From: Flavobacterium sharifuzzamanii
GTDB lineage: Bacteria; Bacteroidota; Bacteroidia; Flavobacteriales; Flavobacteriaceae
Assembly: GCF_003254585.1 (NCBI RefSeq)
Contig: NZ_QJGZ01000038.1
Span: 62,001 to 126,000 of the forward strand
Direction: 5' to 3'
Length of the DNA: 64,000 nucleotides
The position numbers and the translations under genes were made by a program. The first letter of the stretch is position 1. Each line of letters starts with the position of its first letter. The notes below the pieces were generated by a model. The model was not told the DNA's origin. It saw only the letters and a list, made by a program, of their open reading frames with translations, and did not search any database. Shown one piece after another: positions 16,465 to 24,552 of this stretch.

Positions 16465-17889
16465 ATGCTAAAAAAACTATCATATACAATACTGTTTGCA
16501 TTGGCACTGAGCTCTTGCAGTGATACTTTAGACGATATAAATAAAAACCCAAATGCAACTGAAACTCCTTTAGCGCCTTATTTGCTAACGGGAACTTTAA
16601 AACAAGGTGCAGATTTGTATTGGGGAGACGCAAATAACTTTAACTCGACTTTGTTATTTGCGCAGCATTGGGCAAAAATCCAATATACAGAACCAGATCG
16701 ATATGATGTTTCAAACACTTCGTTTACTTCATTGTGGAATACAGGATATGCGACTCTGATTACAGATTTGAATACGATTATAAAATTTCCAGAAGCGCAG
16801 GCAAACTCTAATTATAAAGGTATTGCTTTAACGCTACGTTCTTGGACATTCTTGTTGCTTACAGACGCTTACGGAAGTATTCCATACAAAGAAGCAGGTC
16901 AAAATGTAACGCCTGCATATAATACGCAGAAAGAAGTTTACACAGGTTTGCTTGAAGATTTGAAACAGGCGCAATCTTTATTAAATACTGCAAACGGTTC
17001 TATTACTGGAGATTTAGTTTATAAAGGCGATATAGCAAAATGGAAAAAATTTGTGAATTCGCTTCGTTTACGTATTGCTTTAAGAATCTCAGACAGAGAA
17101 CCTGCATTAGCGAAACAAGCTGCAATTGACGCAACAACTGATGCAGCAGGAGTAATCAGTAGCGAAAGTGAAACATTTAAGTTTACTTATACAAGTTCGC
17201 CACAGCAAAACCCTGCTTCGGCTTGGTTTGAAACGAGAGACGATTTCCGTATTTCAAAAACTATGGTGGATCAATTATATGCATTATCAGATCCGCGTTT
17301 GCCGATTTTTGCTCAATTGCCATCAGACGCAAGCGTTGGAAAATATGTTGGAGGTGCAAACGGATTATCAAACAGTGAGGCAAACAGCCAAGGTTTTGCA
17401 AAAACATCAAAACCTGGAACCTATTTTCTTACATCAGCTTCACCTGCGGTAATTGCTTCATATTCTGAAACTTTATTTAATTTGGCAGAAGCTGCAGCAA
17501 GAGGATATATTTCTGGAGATGCAGAGCAGTATTACAAAAATGCTATTACAGCATCATTGATTCAGTTTGGAGTTAACAATCCAACAACTATTTCAACTTA
17601 TCTGAATCAGGCAAGTGTAAAATATGATGCTTCAAACTATGCTAAATCAATAGGTACGCAAAAATGGATTGCTTTCTTCGGACAAGGTCTTGATGCTTTT
17701 ACAGAATGGAGAAGATTGGATTATCCAGTATTAAAAGCTGGTCCAGCTACTGTTTTAGACGGAAAAATTCCTTCGCGTCTTTTCTATCCTGGTACAGAAC
17801 AATCTCTTAACGGTGCTAGTTATCAAGCTGCTGTTGCCGATCAAGGAAAAGATTTACTGACAACCAAATTATGGTTTGATGTGAAATAA
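16465..17889 (+). CDS. SusD-like outer-membrane lipoprotein
   Basis: A 474-residue surface lipoprotein (ALALSSCSD, Cys at about 18) starting DDINKNPNATE, the standard opening of the SusD-like_2 branch. TPR helices follow, for example RSWTFLLLTDAYGSIPYKEA and WKKFVNSLRLRIALRIS. It forms the hinged lid over the SusC barrel and binds the ligand. The gene is 12 bases after susC, and a bidirectional terminator follows. This branch is common in SusCD pairs not devoted to starch; the ligand cannot be told. Confidence 0.92.
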   Translation: MLKKLSYTILFALALSSCSDTLDDINKNPNATETPLAPYLLTGTLKQGADLYWGDANNFNSTLLFAQHWAKIQYTEPDRYDVSNTSFTSLWNTGYATLITDLNTIIKFPEAQANSNYKGIALTLRSWTFLLLTDAYGSIPYKEAGQNVTPAYNTQKEVYTGLLEDLKQAQSLLNTANGSITGDLVYKGDIAKWKKFVNSLRLRIALRISDREPALAKQAAIDATTDAAGVISSESETFKFTYTSSPQQNPASAWFETRDDFRISKTMVDQLYALSDPRLPIFAQLPSDASVGKYVGGANGLSNSEANSQGFAKTSKPGTYFLTSASPAVIASYSETLFNLAEAAARGYISGDAEQYYKNAITASLIQFGVNNPTTISTYLNQASVKYDASNYAKSIGTQKWIAFFGQGLDAFTEWRRLDYPVLKAGPATVLDGKIPSRLFYPGTEQSLNGASYQAAVADQGKDLLTTKLWFDVK

Positions 17890-17912
17890 ACAATGTGTTG
17901 TTTTTTTGAGCA

Positions 17913-17948
17913 AAAAAGCCCTGTATAGTTTTTGATACAGGGCTTTTT
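17913..17948. terminator. bidirectional terminator
   Basis: AGCCCTGTAT pairs with ATACAGGGCT around an 8-base loop, with A5 before and T5 after. It lies between the convergent SusD and siderophore-interacting protein genes and serves both. Confidence 0.9.
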
Positions 17949-17951
17949 GTA

Positions 17952-18752
17952 TTATTCCATTCGCTGTTTTTGTCTTTCCTGATTTGATTCTTCTTCAGAA
18001 CTTCCGCGTTTCCAGTATGAAACAGCATAAAAACAGTCACGTTCCAATTGAAGCTCCTCTTTCAGATGTTTTTTTATTTTCTGAATTGTTTCAAATTCTG
18101 CTGCGGCAAATGCATATTGCTGTTTTTCTTTATCTAATAAAGCTATACATTCTTCAGCTAGTTTACTTCCGTCTAATGGTGAAGGATTATAGATCCATTT
18201 TACATTGAGATGGGCTTTGGTATTTAGAACAAATACATCTCTGTAAGAACTCACTTCAAGCAGAAGCATAACATTTGAAGTTGAAGTCAGACTTTCTAAA
18301 ATAACTGAAATAACAGGAATTGCAGTACTGTCTCCAACAATAAAATAATTTTCAGATGAAGGAACAAGCGGTTTTTGGCTTTCCTTCATTGCAATTCCAA
18401 GAAAATCTCCGGATTTAGCATTTTCTGCCCATTTAGAAGCAGGGCCGTTATCGCCATGCGCGACAAAATCGATTTGGAGAGTTTTATTAATTAAATCAAT
18501 GTTTCGTGTAGTATACGTTCGCATCGCTATAAAAAAGTCAGAGTTCCAGATGGATTCTTCATAATCGTTGCAATACATGGCGGTTTCAGAAGGAATGTAA
18601 ATTTTATTATTGCTTCCAGAACGCATATTCTGAAATAGATTTACTTGTTCGTCAGACATTATAAAAGTTATTCTGATGTAATGTGGAGTAATGAACACTT
18701 TTTCTTTTACTACAAAAAGAGAACGTGCCGTATTTCGTATTGGTTTATCCAT
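17952..18752 (-). CDS. siderophore-interacting protein (FAD ferric reductase)
   Basis: A 266-residue cytosolic flavoprotein of the SIP/ViuB family that reduces ferric siderophores and releases iron. The FAD motif Rx(Y)(S/T) appears as RTYTTRN at about 80-86, followed by DFVAHGDNGPASKWAE, typical of SIPs, and NYFIVGDSTAIPVISVIL, the NAD(P)-binding strand and loop. It is the last gene of a minus-strand set with an AraC regulator and an MFS transporter (15 bases from the latter), a layout seen for iron-siderophore loci. Loss of translation in the upstream frameshifted gene might reduce its expression. Confidence 0.9.
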   Translation of the reverse strand: MDKPIRNTARSLFVVKEKVFITPHYIRITFIMSDEQVNLFQNMRSGSNNKIYIPSETAMYCNDYEESIWNSDFFIAMRTYTTRNIDLINKTLQIDFVAHGDNGPASKWAENAKSGDFLGIAMKESQKPLVPSSENYFIVGDSTAIPVISVILESLTSTSNVMLLLEVSSYRDVFVLNTKAHLNVKWIYNPSPLDGSKLAEECIALLDKEKQQYAFAAAEFETIQKIKKHLKEELQLERDCFYAVSYWKRGSSEEESNQERQKQRME

Positions 18753-18767
18753 AATTCGTTTAATGTT

Positions 18768-19978
18768 TTAGTTTACAATTGCCTGAATTTCTTTTCTTTC
18801 AGATTGAAGAAGACTTGCAATGGCAATAACACAGCTTAATGCCCCGAAAAAGTAGATGGATTGGTAACTGAACCATCCCGCAATTAAACCTGCCGTTGGC
18901 CCTGCAATTCCTAGCGAAAGATCAAAAATGCGGCATAAGCTCCTAACGCAGTTCCTCTCATTTGAGGCGTTATTTTTTGTATTGCCAATACCCCTAAAGA
19001 TGGAAAAACAAGCGAAAATCCAATGCCTGTAAGAGCGCATCCTAAAATGGCTGTCCAGCCGTTAGTGGATAAACCTATGCATAACTGCCCAGCAATTTCA
19101 ATCAAAAAGGAAATCATAGCAACTTTAAACCCACCAAAACGATCAGGATAAGAAGAGAAAAATACGCGGGTCAAAATATATGAGCCTCCAAAGAACAGAA
19201 ATCCAAGAGAAGCTCCATCCCAATTTTTCTGGCTGAACAATAAAGCGATAAACGATGCAATGCAAGCAAAAGCAATAGAAGAGAAGGCAAGCGCAATTCC
19301 TTGCGGAAACACTTTTCCGATTACTTTATAAAAAGGAGTTCTTAAATATCCTTTGTGTATAGGAACTATTGGCAATCCTTTAGAAGCTGTCCAGCTGATA
19401 AATGCCAGAACGATAATTGAGGAAAAAGCTAGAGTAGTTCCAAATTGGACAATCCACAGGCTAAAAGGAGCGCCAATTGCAATTCCGGCATACATGGCGA
19501 TTCCGTTCCACGTCATAACTTTGCCCGAATTCTGCTGTCCTAAAAGTCCAATTCCCCAAGTAAGCATTCCTGTTACCAGAAAACTTTCGGCTATTCCGTG
19601 AACGATTCTGGACAATAGCAATAAAGAAAGCGATAATAAAGGAACTGAAACTGATGAACAAGCGAACATATATAAAACACCAGCCAATAGAACCAGTAAA
19701 ATGCCTCGTGTTGTACTGATTTTTGAACCTAAAACATCAGTTGTCTTTCCTGCATAAGCGCGTGTAATTAGTGTTGCGAATGCCTGTAAACCTATAACTA
19801 AACCAACAGCTAGATTGCCAAATCCTAATTCTTGTTTTATGAATTTTGGAAGTATGCCTAGAGAAATGCCAATTGTGGTATAAACGGCCAAAACCGTTAT
19901 CACAATAGGAATTAAAAGTTTGGTATTCGATTCAGAGTTTAATTTGGGAGTACTGTTTGTAGTTGTACTTTCTGTCAT
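18768..19978 (-). pseudogene. MFS transporter (YhhS/YfcJ-like) with a frameshift
   Basis: Read from ATG 19978, the first 350 residues form a typical MFS protein with an N-terminal helix VVITVLAVYTTIGISLGILP and eleven hydrophobic segments. After MRGTALGAYAAF the frame ends in LIFR-stop, but the next frame continues DLSLGIAGPTAGLIAGW to VN at 18768. The break lies in a run of five A on the plus strand (18924-18928). One extra base would restore a 403-residue protein matching the family (GxYxAFxDLxLGxxGPxAGL). It is either a real mutation or a homopolymer sequencing error. A siderophore or drug exporter role is inferred from the SIP neighbour. Confidence 0.8.
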
Positions 19979-20035
19979 AATTTTACTTTGTATATTAATA
20001 ATTTTACAAAGGCAAAATTATGCCTGCGCTACGTT

Positions 20036-20905
20036 TTAATGGTTGTCTATAGCAGGGATGTTGTTGGACAAATCATGGTTTTTTAATCTGAATTCAGATG
20101 CAGTCATTCCGATATTTTTTTTCATAAAACGCGAAAAATATGCATGATCCTCATAACCTAATTCAAAAGCGATTTGTTTAATATCTAGTTCTGTATAATA
20201 CAATAAACGTTTGGCTTCTAGTGCAATTGTTTGTTGTATCCAATAACTTACAGTGAAACCCGTAACTTGTTTTACAATTTCATTTAAATACAATGGTGTT
20301 ATATTTAGTAAAGCAGCATAATCTTTAACTTGCTTGCATTCTCTAAATTTTGATTGCACAAGTTGTTTAAATGCATTAACGGTCTGATACTTTTGTCCGC
20401 CAATAAGTTCTTTAGCAGAATCTTCTTGTATAAGTGCTCCGATAAAAAATCCCAAAAAAGCATCAGCCAGTGAATATTCGGTTTGATCTTGAAAGAATTC
20501 TTTCTTTTGTTCTAGCAGATTTTCAAGTATCGGAATAGTAGAAAGAATTAAATTATCAGATGTCAGCTGTATTCCTTGTCTGCTGTTTAAATGCGTATTT
20601 AAGATTTGAGTGTATTTCTCAGAAATCAAAAGCGAATCCATAAAAATATACCATCCTTTGCAATTGTTCTGATTGAGGTAAGAATGCACTTGTCCTGGCG
20701 CAACATAATAAGCACAATGGTTGGACATTGTAATGTGTTTAAAATCCAGTTCCAATTCAAAAATACCCTGAGTCAGCACAATAAACATATAATGGTCATC
20801 ACGATGAGGCGCCTGCGCTTTCTCTGAAAATGCTCCAATCGGAATAATATCAATCCCGATGGTTTTCATTTCATCCCGATGTATTTCAATGTGATTTAGG
20901 TTCAT
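20036..20905 (-). CDS. AraC-family transcriptional regulator
   Basis: A 289-residue regulator. The N-terminal half is an AraC-type cupin sensor (HRDDHYMFIVLTQGIFELELD, YYVAPGQVHSY), the C-terminal half two helix-turn-helix motifs ending IAFELGYEDHAYFSRFMKKNIGMTASEFR. The start is ATG 20905; a TTG seven codons earlier overlaps a TAnnTTTG box (20924-20931) and cannot be used with it. It lies 57 bases upstream of the MFS gene on the same strand, so it probably controls the MFS-SIP unit and perhaps the divergent gene at 21014. Confidence 0.9.
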   Translation of the reverse strand: MNLNHIEIHRDEMKTIGIDIIPIGAFSEKAQAPHRDDHYMFIVLTQGIFELELDFKHITMSNHCAYYVAPGQVHSYLNQNNCKGWYIFMDSLLISEKYTQILNTHLNSRQGIQLTSDNLILSTIPILENLLEQKKEFFQDQTEYSLADAFLGFFIGALIQEDSAKELIGGQKYQTVNAFKQLVQSKFRECKQVKDYAALLNITPLYLNEIVKQVTGFTVSYWIQQTIALEAKRLLYYTELDIKQIAFELGYEDHAYFSRFMKKNIGMTASEFRLKNHDLSNNIPAIDNH

Positions 20906-20923
20906 TTTAGATTGAATTGTATT

Positions 20924-20931
20924 CAAAGGTA
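20924..20931 (-). promoter_or_regulatory. TAnnTTTG box for the AraC gene
   Basis: Minus-strand TACCTTTG lies 19 bases before ATG 20905. The -33 region is poor. Confidence 0.35.
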
Positions 20932-21013
20932 AAAGGAATTAGAAAAAGTTGTTCGTTATTTTACAATTTTTGCCTTGTATGAATAATTTCCTTTGTAAAA
21001 AAATATATAAACC

Positions 21014-21466
21014 ATGAAAACAAAAATCATTTTAAGCACATTTTTGATGCTTACTTTTTGGTGTAATGCCCAAACGACAGATCCTGCTTTAAAAGAGGTA
21101 AAAAAAGTTATTGAAGCCAGCAACAAAACGTTCTCCGATTTTACCAACAAGAACGACGGTTCTATTGTTGCAAGATATACGGATGATGCTTGTCTATTTC
21201 CGCCAAATGGAGAGCCAAAATGCGGAGCAAAACAAATTGATTCCTTTTTTAGAGGCGGACCTCAAGTGCATGTTGTATTCACAATTCAGCATCTTTACGG
21301 CGACGCAAAAACAGCCGTTACAGAAGAGAGTTTTTATGAAATGACTGATATGAATGGCAAAAAACTAGATGACGGAAAAGTAATCGTAATCTGGAAGAAA
21401 ACCAAAGAAGGCTGGAAGATGCATCGCGATATGTTTAGCAGCAATCATCCTGCAAAACAAGGCTAA
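21014..21466 (+). CDS. secreted SnoaL/DUF4440-like protein
   Basis: A 150-residue protein with signal peptide (LTFWCNAQ). The rest is an NTF2-like alpha+beta barrel: VKKVIEASNKTFSDFTNKND, then RYTDDACLFPPNGEPKCG, which is typical of DUF4440/SnoaL members where a short helix leads to ARYTDDAxxxPP, and an end VIWKKTKEGWKMHRDMF. The family binds small molecules or acts as an isomerase; no catalytic residue can be fixed here. It starts 108 bases from the divergent AraC gene and overlaps the 3' end of the next minus-strand gene by 4 bases. Confidence 0.8.
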   Translation: MKTKIILSTFLMLTFWCNAQTTDPALKEVKKVIEASNKTFSDFTNKNDGSIVARYTDDACLFPPNGEPKCGAKQIDSFFRGGPQVHVVFTIQHLYGDAKTAVTEESFYEMTDMNGKKLDDGKVIVIWKKTKEGWKMHRDMFSSNHPAKQG

Positions 21467-22281
21467 AAACCAATGTTGACAGCCTGCTGTAAATCGGTAT
21501 CGTTTTTTAGCATCGAATTTCTGGATGCCGATGGCGTAATGCCTGTAAATTTCTTAAACTCTTTAATAAAATGAGCTTGGTCATAATAGCCATTATCGTA
21601 AGCTATGGTAGTCAATGATTCTGTTGTATTGAGCACTAAATCCAAACTTTTGTTAAATCGGATTACAGAAGTAAAGGCAGCAGGACTGATGCCAATATTA
21701 GACAAATAAAGTTTTTGGATATACCTTTCTGATAAACCTGAATTGCGGGCAAGGAAAGGTAAGTCCAATTGCTGATGATTGCGAAAAAGCTCCTGGCTTA
21801 GATTCTGTACTATTGAAACTTTCTTTAGACGAGTTTCATTCTTCTTTAATTTTTGAAGAAAATACGTTTCTAAAACACTGATTTTAGACAATAAATCGTC
21901 CTTTTCCATAATCTGGTCATATAAATCCCTATTCTCTCCCAATGCTACATCATACATATCAGTAGCATAATTGGTAAATTCTGATAATGGATCTGAAAAA
22001 AACAATGCGCTGGCATGCGGATAAATTCTTGCTATAAGTACAGATGTTCCTTTTGCTACAGAAAGACGTGTTGGAAGCGTGAGATGTCCCAGTAATTCTA
22101 TTGCAGGAGTATCTTTTTGTTTTCCGTTGATAATAGTAGCTGCAAATCCTCCAGAAATATTTACAATCAAATCGACATATCCGCTAGGATAAAATACTTC
22201 ATTGTTGAGATCTTTTTCAATTGTCACAACAGTGTAATTCTTGATAAAAGGCGCTAAATTGGCGGATGGCAAAATCTGCAT
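21463..22281 (-). CDS. AraC-family regulator with DUF6597-like N-terminus
   Basis: A 272-residue regulator opening MQILPSANLAPFIKNYTVV, the usual start of AraC proteins with a DUF6597 N-terminal domain. The C-terminal 100 residues carry two helix-turn-helix motifs, the second ITxIAYDNGYYDQAHFIKEFKKFTGITPS. It is divergent from the NAD-binding protein gene at 22457 with 175 bases between and likely controls it. Its 3' end overlaps that of the convergent gene by 4 bases. Confidence 0.88.
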   Translation of the reverse strand: MQILPSANLAPFIKNYTVVTIEKDLNNEVFYPSGYVDLIVNISGGFAATIINGKQKDTPAIELLGHLTLPTRLSVAKGTSVLIARIYPHASALFFSDPLSEFTNYATDMYDVALGENRDLYDQIMEKDDLLSKISVLETYFLQKLKKNETRLKKVSIVQNLSQELFRNHQQLDLPFLARNSGLSERYIQKLYLSNIGISPAAFTSVIRFNKSLDLVLNTTESLTTIAYDNGYYDQAHFIKEFKKFTGITPSASRNSMLKNDTDLQQAVNIGF

Positions 22282-22456
22282 ATCGTTTTTTGTTGTAATT
22301 TAGAAGTAAATTAACTGATTTATAGCAAGTTCTAAATTAGCAATAATTACAATATAAACGAACTAAAGTTTTGGAGATATTGTTACAATTTTCCATAATT
22401 TAGAAGCTCACAAGAGAAACAAAACGAATAGCGGATTAATAGAAATAAGCTAAAAT

Positions 22457-23383
22457 ATGCAGACAATATTAGGAGCAAACGGGCAGATTGGCGAAGAATT
22501 GGCGAGAGAACTAAAAAGAAATTATACTTCAGATATTCGAATTGTAAGTCGCAAAGCACAAAAAATAAATGATACAGATACTGTTTTTTCAGCAGATTTA
22601 GCTATTAAAGAAAAAGCAATAGAAGCTGTTAAAGGCTCTGAAATTGCATATTTTACCTTAGGACTTCCTATGGACTCTGATTTATGGGAAAAGCAATTTC
22701 TGCTTATTTTAAGAAATGTCATTGAAGCCTGTAAAATAAATAAAACGAAATTGGTGTTTTTTGACAATACCTATATGTATCCCCAAGATGGCAGAGTTCT
22801 TTCTGAAGAAACTGCTTTTGAACCTGTCGGTAGGAAAGGAATAGTTAGAAAAGAAATGGCTGAGATGGTTTTAAACGAAATAAAATCAGGTCAGTTGGAA
22901 GCGGTAATTTGCCGTGCACCAGAATTTTATGGCCCTGCCAAAACGCAGAGCATTACCAATACTTTAATATTCAATGCTATTAAAGAAAACAAAAAGCTGA
23001 AAGTACCTTTGAGCGATACTAAAAAACGAAGCCTAATTTGGACACCTGATGCAAGTCGTGCAACAGCATTAATAGGCAATACGCCAGATGCTTTTGGCCA
23101 AACTTGGCATTTGCCTGTTGATGAAAGCCACATTAATTATAAAGAGTTTGTTGCCTTGGCTTCTGAAATATATGGGAAAGAGTTAAAATATAAGGTTATG
23201 CCAAAATTTGTTTTTGCAATAGGAGCACTTTTTAATAAACAAGCAAAAGAATTACGAGAACTGCTTCCAAGATATGAACACGATAATATTTTTGATGACT
23301 CAAAATTTAGAAAGCGTTTTCCAGATTTTGAGGTGACAAACTATAAAAACGGAATTGAACAGATTAAAAAGGAACAATATTAA
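22457..23383 (+). CDS. NAD(P)-binding epimerase/dehydratase-like protein (atypical SDR)
   Basis: A 308-residue protein with a Rossmann loop at the very start (ILGANGQIGEELA) and a strand of the extended SDR fold (KLVFFDNTYMYP). The YxxxK of active epimerases is replaced: NTYMYPQDG is followed by GRKGIVRKEMAEMV, where Tyr is missing. It therefore resembles atypical SDRs used as NAD(P)H sensors or quinone reductases. The regions LEAVICRAPEFYGP and WHLPVDE are standard for the family. It stands alone, divergent from the DUF6597-AraC gene. Confidence 0.8.
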   Translation: MQTILGANGQIGEELARELKRNYTSDIRIVSRKAQKINDTDTVFSADLAIKEKAIEAVKGSEIAYFTLGLPMDSDLWEKQFLLILRNVIEACKINKTKLVFFDNTYMYPQDGRVLSEETAFEPVGRKGIVRKEMAEMVLNEIKSGQLEAVICRAPEFYGPAKTQSITNTLIFNAIKENKKLKVPLSDTKKRSLIWTPDASRATALIGNTPDAFGQTWHLPVDESHINYKEFVALASEIYGKELKYKVMPKFVFAIGALFNKQAKELRELLPRYEHDNIFDDSKFRKRFPDFEVTNYKNGIEQIKKEQY

Positions 23384-23571
23384 TTTTCATTAATATTCCG
23401 TAGGAATATCTGATCGGTAGAAAAAAAATGATGTCATTAGGCATGTGTCCCGTAGGGACACCTGTTTTTTTGCGAATGAAATATGTCCGACAATTAATCA
23501 AACGTTCCTAAGGAACGTCTAACCTCAATTTTACCAATGAGACATTCCTACGGAATGTTTTTTACATTTTT
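23384..23571. repeat. intergenic palindrome cluster, second family
   Basis: Short palindromes in series: ATTCCGTAGGAAT, GTGTCCCGTAGGGACAC, ACGTTCCTAAGGAACGT and ACATTCCTACGGAATGT. They share a pattern of a TCC(C/T)nnGGA core. They fill the convergent gap between the SDR-like gene and the hydrolase gene and may act as terminators for both. Confidence 0.7.
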
Positions 23572-24342
23572 TTATAGTTTTTCATACCAATCCAAAATAT
23601 AATCTGCAACAGTTTCCCAGCCAGGTTCTCCACAAATAAAATGGCTTTTACCATCAAATATTTTAAGATCTACACGTCCTGCATTTTCTTTGTATCTGCT
23701 GGCAATTGTTTCTGTTAAGCTAGGAGGAAAAATATGATCACTGCCACCGCCAACAAATAGAATTGGTTCATGCGGTTTTTTGAAATCAATATTAGAGAAT
23801 GAATTTAAAACCAATTCGCGGCTTACCTTATAACTTTCTGGTACAGCAAATTTCTCAAAAGCAATACTTTTTTGTGCTTCAGGAATGGTATTAAAAAAGG
23901 CATAATCGTACCATTTTCGGCTTCCCATAAAATATTTAGCCGAAGAGAAAAAGCCAAAAGCTGGAATTACCGTTTTTAAAGTTTGAAATGGCGGAAACAC
24001 ATTTTTTGGAGGCGCACCATCAATACTTACTCCAGCCGCTGCTTTGCCCAATTCGACCAATTTTAATGTAGCCATACCAGCCATTGAATGCCCAATTACC
24101 AAAGGCTTTTCGGGTAAAGTATCTATTAATTTACTGATATTATTGACAATATCTATAAATCCGGTTTTAGTTAAATCTGGATGAACTTTTGCTCTTAAAT
24201 CAGCAGGATTTCCATCGTGTCCAGGATTTGCGGGAGAATAAACAGTATAACCTTTCTGTTCATAGTACTTTTTCCAATCGGCCCAAGTTTTGTCATTGAC
24301 AAAATTTCCGTGAATAAGCACAATCGTTTTTGATTTTGACAT
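23572..24342 (-). CDS. alpha/beta hydrolase (putative sigma-54 target)
   Basis: A 256-residue cytosolic alpha/beta hydrolase. IVLIHGNFVNDKTWADW is the first strand and oxyanion loop, GHSMAGMATLKL holds the nucleophile Ser, GGGSDHIFPPSL the acid and DGKSHFICGEPGW the His. It is a close relative of the gene at 29349-30137 (shared FVxxxxWxxWxxxxExKGYxxxxPxxPxxxxxPAxLR). Both are of the esterase/lactonase-like kind. Its upstream region has a -24/-12 candidate and a repeated word. The substrate is unknown. Confidence 0.85.
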   Translation of the reverse strand: MSKSKTIVLIHGNFVNDKTWADWKKYYEQKGYTVYSPANPGHDGNPADLRAKVHPDLTKTGFIDIVNNISKLIDTLPEKPLVIGHSMAGMATLKLVELGKAAAGVSIDGAPPKNVFPPFQTLKTVIPAFGFFSSAKYFMGSRKWYDYAFFNTIPEAQKSIAFEKFAVPESYKVSRELVLNSFSNIDFKKPHEPILFVGGGSDHIFPPSLTETIASRYKENAGRVDLKIFDGKSHFICGEPGWETVADYILDWYEKL

Positions 24343-24422
24343 GATTTTATTTGATTAATGTTAGAATCTCTTTGAAAATTTCTCTTTTGGAATTTTTTAA
24401 AAAATTAACCTTCCCTCAAAAA

Positions 24423-24438
24423 AACAATTTATATGCCA
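24423..24438 (-). promoter_or_regulatory. sigma-54 -24/-12 candidate
   Basis: Minus strand TGGCAT-N5-TTGTT. It fits TGGCAC-N5-TTGCW with two mismatches: T for C at the end of the -24 box and T for C in the -12 GC. It lies 81 bases upstream of the hydrolase start. Confidence 0.45.
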
Positions 24439-24495
24439 CGCCAAAGTATGGTTTAATAATAAGGTTTCTTAGTGCAACTTGTTGATTTTTAAATG

Positions 24496-24510
24496 TTATA
24501 TATCGCTAAA
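24496..24510. promoter_or_regulatory. upstream activator site candidate
   Basis: TTATATATCGCTAAA, 57 bases upstream of the -24/-12 candidate. The same 15-base pattern (one change) lies 55 bases upstream of the candidate at 30183-30198. A second half-site TTTCGCTA follows at 24530-24537. Confidence 0.4.
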
Positions 24511-24552
24511 TAAATTTAGATTAGTGAGATTTCGCTATAAATCAATTTAAAA

